From positions 1 through 64,000 of the forward strand of contig CASFXH010000007.1 of assembly GCA_949298575.1 (NCBI GenBank): a stretch of 64,000 bases of DNA. Direction: 5' to 3'. The translations under genes and the position numbers were made by a program. This document shows positions 35,663-44,894 of this stretch, in pieces. The notes below the pieces were generated by a model. That model did no database searches and had not been told where the DNA came from. It saw nothing but the letters and a program-made list of their open reading frames with translations. This DNA comes from an uncultured Parabacteroides sp. (lineage in GTDB: Bacteria > Bacteroidota > Bacteroidia > Bacteroidales > Tannerellaceae). The first letter of the stretch is position 1; every line of letters starts with the position of its first letter.

Positions 35663-37768
35663 TTAATATTTCAACCACTTATCCAGCCATTCGAAGAAAA
35701 CCCTTTGCCAAAGGATCGCGTTTTGAGGTTTCAAGACCCAATGGTTTTCATCCGGATAAATCAACAACTCGGCCGGGACGCCGCGGAGGACCGCCGCGTT
35801 GAAAGCGGCCATGCCCTGGTTGGCCAAGATCCGATAGTCTTTCTCGCCGTGAATACACAAGATCGGCGTATCCCAACGGTCGACGAAACGATGCGGCGAA
35901 TTGGCGAAAGTCCGTTGGGCGACAGGATTCCGCTTTTCCCAATAAGCGCCTCCCATATCCCAGTTCGCGAACCACATCTCTTCCGTCTCAAGATACTGCA
36001 TCTCCATGTTGAAGATTCCATCGTGGGCGATGAACGCCTTGAAACGCTTGTCGTGATGCCCGGCGAGCCAATAGACGGAGAATCCCCCGAAGCTGGCGCC
36101 CACGCAACCGAGCCGATCCTTGTCGACAAAAGGCTCACGGGCCATCTCGTCGATCGCCGTGAAATAGTCTTTCATGCATTGCCCCCCATAATCGCCACTG
36201 ACAGCCTCGTTCCATTCCTTCCCAAAGCCCGGCAACCCCCGGCGGTTAGGCGCCACGACAATGTAATCGTTGGCGGCCATCAGCTGCAAGTTCCATCGGT
36301 AAGACCAGAACTGGCTGACCGCGCTCTGAGGCCCACCTTGGCAGAACAGCAACGTAGGATATTTCTTGTTCGGATCGAAATGAGGAGGATAAACGACCCA
36401 AACCAGCATTTCCTTGCCATCGGTCGTCTTCATCCAACGCTCCTCGACCTTGCCCATCGCTACCTTATTATATATATGGTCGTTCTCGTGGGTCAGTTGG
36501 GTGACGGCACGCGTATCGTCGAGGCTGAGGGCATAGAACTCATCGCCCATGCTCAAGGAATGCCGCTGGACCAGCAAACGGTTCTCGCCGAGAAGCGCCA
36601 CGGAAGCGTAGTCGTACATCCCCTCGGTGAGCGGCGAGAGATGGTCGCCAGCCTGAAGATCGATCTCATAGACCTGCGTCTCGCCATGCCAAACACCCGT
36701 GAAGTAAAGTTTCTGGCTGTCCGCGCTCCAACAATAGCTCTCGACATTCGAGTCGAACGCCCGGCTGACGAAGCGCTTTTCGCCCGTCTCGAGATCCATC
36801 GTCATCAAGCGGTTCTGATCAGCCTCATAGCCATCGCGCTCCATGCTCAACCAAGCGAGGCGCGTGCCATCGGGCGAGAAAACCGGATTCGTGTCGTAGC
36901 CTAAGTTCTCCTCGGTGACATTCACGGTCTCACCCGTTTCCAAGTCGTAAACATAAATATCGGAATTCGTGGAAACGGCATAGTCTTTACCGACCTTTTT
37001 CCGGGAAGTGTAAGCGACCTTATCGGAAGTCGTATTCCAAGCCAATTGCTCGATTCCGCCGAAAGGCTTCATCGGCGACTCGTAAGGCTCGCCCGCCATC
37101 AGGTCGATCGCCTCCCCCATCCGCTCGCCATCAAAATCGGCCACGAAGGGATGCGGCGCCGTCGTCACCCACTCATCCCAATGCTTATACATCAGGTCCG
37201 TGACGACAATCCCCGTTGTCTTATCGAGATCCGGATACTTATCCCTCGTGCTAGGCACGGTCTTTACCTGCGCGATGAAAAGGATCTTTTGGCCATCGGG
37301 CGAGAAAGCGAATCCCTCCACGTTCTCCGGATAAAAAGAGATTTGGCGCCGCCCGCTCCCATCGGGATTCATCTCCCAGATCTGGCTGCTCCCGCTCTCG
37401 TTGGAGAGGAAAGCGATCCTCGTCCCTTCCTTGATCCAGACCGCGTTGTTCTCGGCGAAAGGCGTCGAAGTGATCTGACGGTTTTCCGAGCCGTCGGCAT
37501 TCATCACGAAGACCTCGCGGTTGCTCTTGTCCTGTTCCACGCTGTAATAGGCCACCGTATAAACGACTCGCTTCCCATCTGGCGAGACATTCGCCCCGCC
37601 CAGACGGCCCATCGTCCAAAGCGCCTCGGGTGTCATCCGCCCATCGGGCAACTCAATTTCCGTGCGACCGATCAGGGGCGCGTCGCCACCCGTCCGCTCC
37701 GGGACGCCGCACGAGCCTAACCATAAGGAGGTAGCCATAACCATAATACCGAATGTTTTGTCCATCAT
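35663..37768 (-). CDS. S9-family prolyl oligopeptidase-like peptidase, lipoprotein
   Basis: The 701-residue protein has a lipoprotein signal (MVMATSLWLGSC), a WD40-like beta-propeller with repeats of the form SPDGKRVVYT / SPDGQKILFIAQ / SPDGTRLAWLS (about 55-430), and a C-terminal alpha/beta-hydrolase domain. The catalytic triad is S559 (GASFGG), D644 (HGEKDYR) and H676 (DENHWV). It should trim peptides at the envelope, as do the periplasmic dipeptidyl peptidases of Bacteroidales. A minus-strand TATTTTCG at 37792-37799 is its likely -7 element. Confidence 0.94.
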   Translation of the reverse strand: MMDKTFGIMVMATSLWLGSCGVPERTGGDAPLIGRTEIELPDGRMTPEALWTMGRLGGANVSPDGKRVVYTVAYYSVEQDKSNREVFVMNADGSENRQITSTPFAENNAVWIKEGTRIAFLSNESGSSQIWEMNPDGSGRRQISFYPENVEGFAFSPDGQKILFIAQVKTVPSTRDKYPDLDKTTGIVVTDLMYKHWDEWVTTAPHPFVADFDGERMGEAIDLMAGEPYESPMKPFGGIEQLAWNTTSDKVAYTSRKKVGKDYAVSTNSDIYVYDLETGETVNVTEENLGYDTNPVFSPDGTRLAWLSMERDGYEADQNRLMTMDLETGEKRFVSRAFDSNVESYCWSADSQKLYFTGVWHGETQVYEIDLQAGDHLSPLTEGMYDYASVALLGENRLLVQRHSLSMGDEFYALSLDDTRAVTQLTHENDHIYNKVAMGKVEERWMKTTDGKEMLVWVVYPPHFDPNKKYPTLLFCQGGPQSAVSQFWSYRWNLQLMAANDYIVVAPNRRGLPGFGKEWNEAVSGDYGGQCMKDYFTAIDEMAREPFVDKDRLGCVGASFGGFSVYWLAGHHDKRFKAFIAHDGIFNMEMQYLETEEMWFANWDMGGAYWEKRNPVAQRTFANSPHRFVDRWDTPILCIHGEKDYRILANQGMAAFNAAVLRGVPAELLIYPDENHWVLKPQNAILWQRVFFEWLDKWLKY

Positions 37769-37849
37769 GTTACAATAAATTTTTCTGGGTGCGAAAATAG
37801 TAAATATAATTTATATCTTCGCGTCATAATAATTCTAAGAGAGAAGAAC

Positions 37850-38362
37850 ATGAACAAGATTTGGTTATTAGGGGCCGCCGCGTGCCTAGTGCTTTCGTTT
37901 GGCTCGTGCAAGCCCAAACAGAGCGCTTACAAAGCCGCGTACGAAGCGGCGAAAGAGAGGGAATCCGCGGCGCCAGTCGCCAAGACGGACGACGTCGACG
38001 TGGTCGCCGAGGCGAACAATGATGGCGAAGTCGTCGCCGTCTCAAAGCCGTTGACAACCCCTGTCAACGAGACTCCTCGTACGGAAAAGATCGAAGCCGC
38101 TGAAGGTGAGGATGCCAGCCGCCTGAAAAGATACAGTGTAGTCGTTGGAAGCTTCAAGAATAAGACCAACGCTTATTCCCTGAAAGAGCGGATGCAAAAC
38201 GATGGCTACGACGCGGTCTTGGGCGAGAACGAGCAAGGTATGCTCCGTGTGATCGTCGCCAGCTTCGACAACAAGCCTGACGCCGCCGCCAGCCGCGACG
38301 CGATCAAGGCGAAATACGTTCCCAATTTCCAAGACGCTTGGTTGCTCGAGAAGATCGACTGA
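37850..38362 (+). CDS. SPOR-domain lipoprotein
   Basis: The 170-residue protein has a lipoprotein signal (AACLVLSFGSC), a charged linker of about 70 residues and a C-terminal SPOR domain (about 95-168: YSVVVGSFKNKTNAYSLKERMQNDGYDAVLGENEQGMLRVIVASF). SPOR domains bind denuded peptidoglycan glycan at division sites. TATCTTCG at 37814-37821 is a likely -7 box; the gene is divergent from the S9 peptidase. Confidence 0.9.
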   Translation: MNKIWLLGAAACLVLSFGSCKPKQSAYKAAYEAAKERESAAPVAKTDDVDVVAEANNDGEVVAVSKPLTTPVNETPRTEKIEAAEGEDASRLKRYSVVVGSFKNKTNAYSLKERMQNDGYDAVLGENEQGMLRVIVASFDNKPDAAASRDAIKAKYVPNFQDAWLLEKID

Positions 38363-38390
38363 CCCCGTCCATTGGATTCCATCATTTAAC

Positions 38391-38444
38391 GACGCGATTC
38401 ATCATTCGCCCTCATGGCGGAAGATGGATCGCGTCGCTCATTTT
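38391..38444 (+). terminator. terminator of the SPOR gene
   Basis: Twenty-base arms (38391-38410 and 38416-38435, three mismatches) beginning GACGCGAT and ending ATCGCGTC, then CTCATTTT. Confidence 0.8.
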
Positions 38445-38483
38445 CCTTGATCCGCGCAGAGAACCGCTACAATCTTAAGGGCA

Positions 38484-38516
38484 CAAAAAAAGGAGCTACC
38501 TTTTACGGTAACCCCT
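38484..38516 (-). terminator. terminator of tRNA-Pro
   Basis: Minus-strand stem GGGGTTACC/GGTAGCTCC with two G-U pairs, loop GTAAAA, followed by TTTTTTT; just downstream of the tRNA. Confidence 0.75.
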
Positions 38517-38530
38517 CTTACACGCTTTCG

Positions 38531-38605
38531 TCGGGGTGAAAGGATTCGAACCTTCGACCCTCTGCTCCCAAAGCAGATGCGCTAACCGGACTGCGCTACA
38601 CCCCG
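38531..38605 (-). tRNA. tRNA-Pro (anticodon TGG)
   Basis: A 75-base cloverleaf on the minus strand. The acceptor stem is CGGGGTG/CACCCCG with discriminator A. The D arm holds AGCGCAG..GGTTAGCGC, the anticodon arm TCTGC-TTTGGGA-GCAGA gives anticodon TGG, and the T arm reads AAGG-TTCGAAT-CCTT. CCA is not encoded. It is a single tRNA with its own terminator. Confidence 0.95.
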
Positions 38606-38723
38606 TTGCCCTATTGGGTAGGTAACTTCCCTCAAAAGCGACGCGAAGATACGACTTTTTTCTTCCATACCAAAGCGGATCTCATTTTTTCTTATAAAAC
38701 CGATAGATCATCAGGAATCCCGC

Positions 38724-39260
38724 TCACCGGAGCTCACCCGCCTCGATGCGCTCGTTCAGCTCCCGCACGATATCCTTGTATTGATAGCGGTTACCCAGGA
38801 AATGAATCTCCAGGAGCGGATGCTTGTCGATCACTTTCTCCAACAATTCCTCGGGGGAAGGCGTGGCAGGCAATGCGGCGTACTCCTCGTATGTGTAGGA
38901 AAGGAACGCCACGTCGCGCCCGATGCCTCGGTTATCCAGCAGGTAGCCTTCCGCGAGGGGCGTGGGATAAGGCAACCCGCGTACGTCGCTCACCGCCGGA
39001 TAGGATACGACTCGCGTGCCGTCCGCGCTCAGGCCGACCGGCACGTTGCGGCTATAGTCTTTCGTGGTCTTATAAACGACAACGGGCGGCCCGGCTTGCG
39101 TAGGCGTGGAAGGTTGCCGGGAAATGGGCCCGGAAGGAACCATCGTGACACGCGCCGTTCCGTTGCCGCTGGCCTCACTGGAGGCTACCCGCTTGCCGGA
39201 GGAGCATCCCATGCTTCCTCCGATAACGGCCATCAGGCAAATAACGATCGCTTGTCTCAT
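38724..39260 (-). CDS. conserved hypothetical lipoprotein
   Basis: The 178-residue protein has a lipoprotein signal (MAVIGGSMGCSSG, Cys19), a Ser/Pro/Thr-rich linker to about 58, and a compact domain with VVVYKTTKDYSRNVPVGLSADGTRVVSYPAVSDVRGL and PTPLAEGYLLDNRGIGRDVAFLSYTYEEYAALP. I recall similar proteins in many Bacteroidales but know no function. It overlaps the C10 protease stop by four bases, so the two are translated from one message here. Confidence 0.8.
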   Translation of the reverse strand: MRQAIVICLMAVIGGSMGCSSGKRVASSEASGNGTARVTMVPSGPISRQPSTPTQAGPPVVVYKTTKDYSRNVPVGLSADGTRVVSYPAVSDVRGLPYPTPLAEGYLLDNRGIGRDVAFLSYTYEEYAALPATPSPEELLEKVIDKHPLLEIHFLGNRYQYKDIVRELNERIEAGELR

Positions 39261-41362
39261 TGCAGCTTCACCTTTCTCGCCTCGTTTTCCGACGCGGTTT
39301 CTATGTGAACGATATAAATGTCCGTGGGCAGACCGGCGACACTCACTTCCGCCTCATCGCCCATGCGAACCAAGCGGCCCGAACGGTCGTACAGGCGGAT
39401 GGACCGGATAGGCTCGTCCGTGCGGACGATCAGGCGCTCGCCAGACTGATAGACCATCGTGGGATTCGCCTCGATCTGCTCCGTAGCGGTCAGGTCGTCC
39501 ACCGTGAAAGTGGTGAGCGTTCCCTCTATCGCATATAAGTAAGATCCTAACGCATTGTTTGCCAGTAATTCAATTGTGTATTCCCCCGGTTCTAATTGGA
39601 TCGTGAGTGGATGCCATATGTCGAGCGCTTCCGAGGGAGACAGATAAACGCCTCCCGTGTAGAAGATCGTGTCCATCTCCAACGCTTCGGAGGTGATACG
39701 CGCCAACAAGTCGGCTTGAGTCTCCTCGGTGTCGGACTCGTTGTAAAGTGTTGTATGGGCGATCCAAGTATAGGAACCTATTTCCGAGCGCTCCATCTCG
39801 ACAGGCTCTCCACTGAGCATCCGGCCATCCGATTCCCAATAGATGCTATCTTCGGTGGCGGTCAGCGTGAAATCGAACGTCACGGCATCTTCCGTAGGCG
39901 TCATCGCTTTCCATTCCTCATCGCCTTCCATACGGTAGAAAAGACGCAGCTCGTACGTGCCAGGGTCAAGGCGCAAGTCGTCGATGTACCAAGAATTATT
40001 CATCCAATAATCCAACGGAAGCGCCTCGGATTTCATTGTCTCATGAATTACGACTTCCTCCCCGTCCTTGAGGAGGGCGTATCCATGCTCGACCGATTTC
40101 GTAGAAAGCGTACCAATATATTGATAATGATAAGTGAACCACAACGTATCGCCTTGCGCGATCGACTCTTTCTCCGGCTCAAGGCCCATCATGCCCACCT
40201 TCTCGATGGGTTCGGATCGCTCAGTTGGCTTTTGGATACCGATCACGGCGGTTTGCATCCACGAGAATCCGGTGAGAGCCGCTGAGGGGTCGTACTCGTT
40301 CAGCAAATCCAACTTGAAATAGTTGTCCATATATCCACCCCAACCCCAGTTGATGTGGAAGAAGTTATCAGCCGCATAACCATCGCAAATGAATAAATGT
40401 CCTCCCTCAATCGATTGCGCCATATATAAAATGGGCCTTCCCGCCGCCAACTCCTTCTTTAGGAGCGTGCTCCAGCTTTCCGAGTCGTAAAAAGAGCGCT
40501 TTACGTACGCCGCGTTCTTGTCGTATCCCATGTATTGAACGAAGCCGATGGGAATCATGGCGAAATAAGCATTACTGACCCATGAGCCATACATCATGCC
40601 GATAGCGGCTCCCGCGGCGGCCATCAGTTCCGCCACCGCCTCGCGTTGTTCGGGGGTGGTGTTCTCGTCGTACGTATCCGCCATGTTCGCCCAATCGAAA
40701 GTGTATTGGCTCAAGTCGACCCACGTCGTATCCGCACCCAGTTCCGGAATGGTGTAATAACCCTTGCCGGTCACCTTCTCCGGCCATTGGTAGTAGTTCA
40801 TGATTTGCGCCATCGCCGTCGCCCCGCATCCGGTTTGAGCATGCAAGTCGCCAATCATCGGACAAAGGTCGTTGTAAGGAGCGCCTTGGTTCCACTTGGT
40901 TTGGATCAATGGTTCCACTCGGTTCGGCAAGCCATCGTCCGCGGAAACGGAAGCCTTCGCGGGAAGAACGTTCTCCGGCAGCGTGCGGGCGAAATCGATT
41001 TGCCGCTCGTATTCCTTGAACCAACCCGCCATGTTCGCCGGAATATTAGTAGGATCGAACGCTCCGGACATACCATAACCAATGACCGGATCGACCCGAT
41101 CATCACCCGATACCATCACGAAGCCTCCGTCCTCGCCTACATTATAAATATAATAATACGGCTCGGACGCGGAGCGCAACCCCTTACTCTCGCCTGTGTA
41201 CACCAAGCGGAAATCCGCGTCGGAGACGGAACGCAGCAGATTCCGTTCCTGGTAAAACGACTGGGCGACCTTCAACGCGCTCTCCGCCGAGCGCGGGGCG
41301 GCGTTCAAGCTCCAAGCGAGGCAAGCCGCACCTAAAACGATTAAAGTAAAAAGCTTTCTCAT
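39257..41362 (-). CDS. C10-family cysteine protease with C-terminal sorting-like domain
   Basis: The 701-residue secreted protease resembles streptopain, PrtT and interpain. A signal peptide (1-21) is followed by a Spi-like propeptide (about 22-145), then the catalytic domain: C179 in QTGCGATAMAQIMNYYQWP and H322 in GGHLFICDGY, with WGWGG nearby. Beta domains follow, and the last 75 residues (RSIRLYDRSGRLVRMG...YIVHIETASENEARKVKLQ) look like a type IX secretion sorting domain. It should cleave proteins outside the cell after removal of the propeptide. Upstream lies a 60-base AT-rich gap. Confidence 0.93.
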   Translation of the reverse strand: MRKLFTLIVLGAACLAWSLNAAPRSAESALKVAQSFYQERNLLRSVSDADFRLVYTGESKGLRSASEPYYYIYNVGEDGGFVMVSGDDRVDPVIGYGMSGAFDPTNIPANMAGWFKEYERQIDFARTLPENVLPAKASVSADDGLPNRVEPLIQTKWNQGAPYNDLCPMIGDLHAQTGCGATAMAQIMNYYQWPEKVTGKGYYTIPELGADTTWVDLSQYTFDWANMADTYDENTTPEQREAVAELMAAAGAAIGMMYGSWVSNAYFAMIPIGFVQYMGYDKNAAYVKRSFYDSESWSTLLKKELAAGRPILYMAQSIEGGHLFICDGYAADNFFHINWGWGGYMDNYFKLDLLNEYDPSAALTGFSWMQTAVIGIQKPTERSEPIEKVGMMGLEPEKESIAQGDTLWFTYHYQYIGTLSTKSVEHGYALLKDGEEVVIHETMKSEALPLDYWMNNSWYIDDLRLDPGTYELRLFYRMEGDEEWKAMTPTEDAVTFDFTLTATEDSIYWESDGRMLSGEPVEMERSEIGSYTWIAHTTLYNESDTEETQADLLARITSEALEMDTIFYTGGVYLSPSEALDIWHPLTIQLEPGEYTIELLANNALGSYLYAIEGTLTTFTVDDLTATEQIEANPTMVYQSGERLIVRTDEPIRSIRLYDRSGRLVRMGDEAEVSVAGLPTDIYIVHIETASENEARKVKLQ

Positions 41363-41422
41363 TCCAGATCAAAATATGAATTCGTGAATTATATTAAATT
41401 AAAAGAGGCAGATAAGAAAAAA

Positions 41423-41728
41423 TCAATCCCATGGATAGCGCCTCTTGGGATTCCGGGGAAACCATCCTTTCCGCACTCGTTCTTCCTGCTCGAAAATCTC
41501 CTTGATCGACCAAAAAGAAGAGAAAGCGAACACGCCACAAAGCGATGAGAGCAAGACATGATCAATCAAAAGGGAAGCGACGACTCCCCCTAATCCCAAA
41601 ATCAGGAAAAGCCACCAGCACCGTGTCCCCCAATAAAACTCCGCCTTGATGACCACCGGGTGGAACAATCCAATGGTCAGGAATGTCAGCACACCAATAA
41701 TCAGCCCATTCCAATTCATCCATTCCAT
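41423..41728 (-). CDS. DUF4491-family small membrane protein
   Basis: The 101-residue protein has three hydrophobic segments (about 9-27, 38-57, 60-75) around the conserved phrase GLFHPVVIKAEFYWGTRCWWLFL and a basic tail RRYPWD. The family is of unknown function and restricted mostly to Bacteroidetes, where it is an inner-membrane protein. Confidence 0.85.
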   Translation of the reverse strand: MEWMNWNGLIIGVLTFLTIGLFHPVVIKAEFYWGTRCWWLFLILGLGGVVASLLIDHVLLSSLCGVFAFSSFWSIKEIFEQEERVRKGWFPRNPKRRYPWD

Positions 41729-41788
41729 AAGTTTCTATATTACCCTAAAATTATTTCCACAAAAATAAGGGAAAAAGGGAAACGGCAC

Positions 41789-41821
41789 AAAAAAAGCGTC
41801 GCAAAGTCGCGACGCTTTTTT
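41789..41821. terminator. bidirectional terminator after secG
   Basis: Perfect stem GCGTCGC (41796-41802) / GCGACGC (41809-41815) with a 6-base loop, flanked by AAAAAAA and TTTTTT. It ends the leftward sigma-54 activator-lptE-secG operon. Confidence 0.9.
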
Positions 41822-41873
41822 AATCCTTATTATCTCTCGTGCGGTATCCGCTTCACCCTTTCCGGCTAACCGA

Positions 41874-42260
41874 TCAATTCGCTTCGGCGGGCGTTTCAGT
41901 TGCCGCCGGAGCCTCTTCAGTAGAAGCTGGCGCTTCCGAAGGTTGAGCGGTTCCGAAATCGGGCGCGATCGTACTCGGATCGATCGCGACAGCGTCTTGC
42001 ACTTGTTGCCTGATCTCCGATTGGTTGGCTTGCTCATGTCTTGGGATGAAAGCAGTAATCACGATACAAAGGACAATCACTGTTCCCGCCAACGTCCATG
42101 TCGCTTTCTCCAGGAAATCGGTCGTCTTACGGACGCCCATGATTTGGTTGGAAGAAGAGAATCCCGCCGCCAAGCCACCACCTTTCGAATTCTGGATCAA
42201 GACGATCAAGATCAAAAGGATGGATGCGATCAAGATCAGGATAGAAATAAATACATACAT
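41874..42260 (-). CDS. secG: preprotein translocase subunit SecG
   Basis: The 128-residue protein has two membrane helices (1-21 and about 53-75) separated by the family signature IQNSKGGGLAAGFSSSNQIMGVRKTTDFLEKATW, and a Glu/Ala/Pro/Thr-rich cytoplasmic tail typical of Bacteroidetes SecG. It assists SecYE in secretion. It is 2 bases after the preceding gene. Confidence 0.95.
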   Translation of the reverse strand: MYVFISILILIASILLILIVLIQNSKGGGLAAGFSSSNQIMGVRKTTDFLEKATWTLAGTVIVLCIVITAFIPRHEQANQSEIRQQVQDAVAIDPSTIAPDFGTAQPSEAPASTEEAPAATETPAEAN

Positions 42261-42262
42261 TG

Positions 42263-43030
42263 TTACTCTGATTTTTTAGTGTTAATAATCAACTTTTCCA
42301 AGAATCTGATTTGGTCTGCAAAGTAAATATTTTTTTCCGGATATTTCAAACTTAAATTTTTAATAATTTGCAGAGCCTTCTCGTATCGCTTTTGCTTAAT
42401 ATAAATACGTGCCAATGTCTCGGTAAAATAGGAATCATCGAGCGACTTTGGCGAGTCTTCCTCCGTCTCTTCCGATAACGCTGGAGCCTGTGGCTCATCG
42501 GGCAACTTCCCTCCCAACCGGATGGGTCCCACTAAACCTTTCCGCTCGTTCTCTATAAAAGAATCGATCAAGTCCTGGTGCTTCAAACGTCCTGTCGACT
42601 CGTTAGCCGACTTCTCCTCATCTTTGGCCCTAGACCAAAACAAATAATCCGAAGAGACTGTGGGTTGAATCAGCTCATCCCGTCCCGATAAACGATCCGT
42701 CTTCTCCTCATGCACTGACAAGAAATTATCAATCAACGAAAAAGAATCAAACGCCGGCCCCTTATCCTCGCTTTTTCTTTCAACCAAAGCCCAATCTTCT
42801 CCCTCAAGCCACACAAAAAGCTTCCGCAAATCCGGCATACGAACCGCCAATCGCTTCAACTCCGCCTCAAAACCATGCTCACCCAATACGTGAAGATTTT
42901 TCAAATAGAGCATACATGCGCCCTGAAAATAAGGACACTTTTCTACGACGGCACGCAACCGCTCTACCGAATCCTTATCCAGTGTCGACGGATCGCGCAA
43001 GAATCCATATAGATCTACGGTTTCTTCCAT
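42263..43030 (-). CDS. tetratricopeptide-like protein between lptE and secG
   Basis: The 255-residue protein has no signal peptide. The C-terminal part (YFTETLARIYIKQKRYEKALQIIKNLSLKYPEKNIYFADQIRFLEKLI, about 200-250) is one clear TPR; the N-terminal 85 residues (VEKCPYFQGACMLYLKNLHVLGEHGFEAELKRLA) look like a further helical repeat; the middle is charged and probably flexible. It lies 3 bases after lptE and 2 before secG, a position shared in Bacteroidales as far as I recall. Function unknown. Confidence 0.8.
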   Translation of the reverse strand: MEETVDLYGFLRDPSTLDKDSVERLRAVVEKCPYFQGACMLYLKNLHVLGEHGFEAELKRLAVRMPDLRKLFVWLEGEDWALVERKSEDKGPAFDSFSLIDNFLSVHEEKTDRLSGRDELIQPTVSSDYLFWSRAKDEEKSANESTGRLKHQDLIDSFIENERKGLVGPIRLGGKLPDEPQAPALSEETEEDSPKSLDDSYFTETLARIYIKQKRYEKALQIIKNLSLKYPEKNIYFADQIRFLEKLIINTKKSE

Positions 43031-43033
43031 GTT

Positions 43034-43582
43034 TTACCAATTCGCAACCGTTCCATTATAGATTTGATCCACCAATTCGCCGATGATCTCCTCGCACAAG
43101 GAACTCTCCACCGTCTCGGGCATCAACGAGCTATCGAATTCCCGATAAGCCGAAAAGGTCTGTTCAAAATCTTCTTCCGGATTGACTTGATTGGCATAAC
43201 GAACCCGGACCGTGATCGTCAAACGAGTTTGCGCGGACATCGCGTCTTCCTGAATCGCCATTGGAGAGAAAACATAATCCGTGATCTCCCCTTCCAAATT
43301 CAAGTCCCCATTGTTTGTCACCATCTGCAAACGGGTCTGCCGCAAATAAATATCCTTCAAATCTTCCGTAAATTGCGGCGCGAGCGTAGGATTCACCAAC
43401 GACGCTTGATTCGTGAAATCCTGGATCGCGATCGTCTTGATCTTGGAATAATCAATCGAAGCGCCATTAAAAGTATAAGAAATGGAGCAACTTACCGCCA
43501 ATAAAAGAAAGGCCAGTCCCCATACGATTCTTTTCGCTCCCTCGCGAACGTTAGACGAGATCATCCGCCACATAAATTTCAT
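43034..43582 (-). CDS. lptE: LptE-family LPS-assembly lipoprotein
   Basis: The 182-residue protein has a late signal peptide with lipid Cys32 (LAFLLLAVSCSISYTFNG) and the Bacteroidetes LptE pattern: SIDYSKIKTIAIQDFTNQASLVNPTLAPQFTEDLKDIYLRQTRLQMV and NLEGEITDY. It plugs LptD in the outer membrane. A shorter start at the second Met (codon 4 or 7) would give a more usual signal length. It overlaps the activator gene by one base. Confidence 0.9.
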   Translation of the reverse strand: MKFMWRMISSNVREGAKRIVWGLAFLLLAVSCSISYTFNGASIDYSKIKTIAIQDFTNQASLVNPTLAPQFTEDLKDIYLRQTRLQMVTNNGDLNLEGEITDYVFSPMAIQEDAMSAQTRLTITVRVRYANQVNPEEDFEQTFSAYREFDSSLMPETVESSLCEEIIGELVDQIYNGTVANW

Positions 43583-44787
43583 TATTCCAAATTGTATTCC
43601 TTTATTTTCCGATATAATGTCCGTTCCGAGATTTTCAAGTCCGCCGCCGCGTTCTTCCGACGACCATTATTTTTCTCCAAGGCTTTACGGATCATTTCTT
43701 TCTCCGCCTCTTCCAATGACATAGGTTCATCCTCCTCGACTGTTTCCGCCTCTTGAATCGAAGAGGCACTCATCGTTGGCATTGAAGCCTGATGAATTGG
43801 CGCGTAAGTGGTTGTCGATCCATTTTGTATCGTCGGCACTTGCAAGTTTCCTTCTATGATATCGTGAACCAATTTCTTCAACTCATTCACGTCCTTCTTC
43901 ATGTCGAACAACACTTGGTAAAGGATCTCCCGTTCGCTACTAAACATCTTCTGATCCGTCTCCTGAGCCGATTTCACCAAAACCGGATATTTCTCCATAT
44001 TCAAGTTCGGCAAATAGACCTTCAGGACATCCGCCGTAACATCTCGTTTCTCTTCGATCACGGAAATACGTTCGGTCACGTTCTTCAATTCACGAATGTT
44101 TCCTGGCCAACGATAGGCGGTCAACACACGCCGAGCCTCTTCATCCAGCCGAATCGCGGGCATCCGATATTTATTCGCGCAATCACTCGCGAATTTCCGA
44201 AACAACAAGACAATGTCATCAGGTCGTTCACGCAATGGCGGGATATAAACCGGCACCGTATTCAAGCGATAATAAAGATCCTCCCGAAACTTATTCTCCG
44301 AAACCGCCTGGACCAAATTCACGTTCGTGGCGGCCACGATACGGACATTCGTTTTCTGTACTTTCGAAGAACCGACCTTGATAAACTCACCCGTTTCCAG
44401 CACACGCAAAAGACGAGCTTGAGTCGGCGTTGGCAACTCTCCCACTTCATCCAAAAAGATCGTTCCCCCATCCGCGACCTCAAAATAGCCTTTACGATCC
44501 GATAAAGCGCCCGTAAATGAGCCTTTCTCATGGCCAAACAATTCAGAATCGATCGTTCCTTCAGGGATCGCGCCACAGTTCACCGCGATATAAGGCCCAT
44601 GTTTCCGTAAGCTATTCTGATGAATGATCTGAGGAAAGAATTCCTTTCCCACACCACTTTCTCCCGTGATCAAAACAGATAAATCCGTGGGCGCCACTTG
44701 TAAGGCGACATCAATCGCCCGGTCCAAAGCCGGCGCGTTGCCTATGATTCCAAAGCGTTGCTTGAGTTGTTGCAAATCAGTCTTCAT
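43582..44787 (-). CDS. sigma-54-dependent transcriptional activator without receiver domain
   Basis: The 401-residue protein starts directly with the AAA+ core: Walker A GESGVGKE at 42-49, the sigma-54 contact loop GSFTGA at 89-94 (the GAFTGA variant with Ser), Walker B FLDE at 111-114, and the arginine-finger and sensor motifs around [22 protein letters not shown] and [11 protein letters not shown] Ser/Thr/Glu linker leads to a Fis-type helix-turn-helix (about 370-401). There is no receiver or GAF domain, so activity must be set by level or by another protein. It is the first gene of the lptE-secG operon. Confidence 0.93.
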   Translation of the reverse strand: MKTDLQQLKQRFGIIGNAPALDRAIDVALQVAPTDLSVLITGESGVGKEFFPQIIHQNSLRKHGPYIAVNCGAIPEGTIDSELFGHEKGSFTGALSDRKGYFEVADGGTIFLDEVGELPTPTQARLLRVLETGEFIKVGSSKVQKTNVRIVAATNVNLVQAVSENKFREDLYYRLNTVPVYIPPLRERPDDIVLLFRKFASDCANKYRMPAIRLDEEARRVLTAYRWPGNIRELKNVTERISVIEEKRDVTADVLKVYLPNLNMEKYPVLVKSAQETDQKMFSSEREILYQVLFDMKKDVNELKKLVHDIIEGNLQVPTIQNGSTTTYAPIHQASMPTMSASSIQEAETVEEDEPMSLEEAEKEMIRKALEKNNGRRKNAAADLKISERTLYRKIKEYNLE

Positions 44788-44894
44788 CCTTTTTCTTCTC
44801 TTTTACGTATCCACATCTTAATCATACGCGAGGGGTAAAGGTACAAATCTTACCACAAACAAGAAATTCCCGATAAGATTTCATGCGTTTCTTT

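Noticed and set aside
38724..39260. Staphostatin-like inhibitor of the C10 protease
   Set aside because: The protein is a long-linker lipoprotein without the small beta-barrel size of known inhibitors; kept only as an open possibility.
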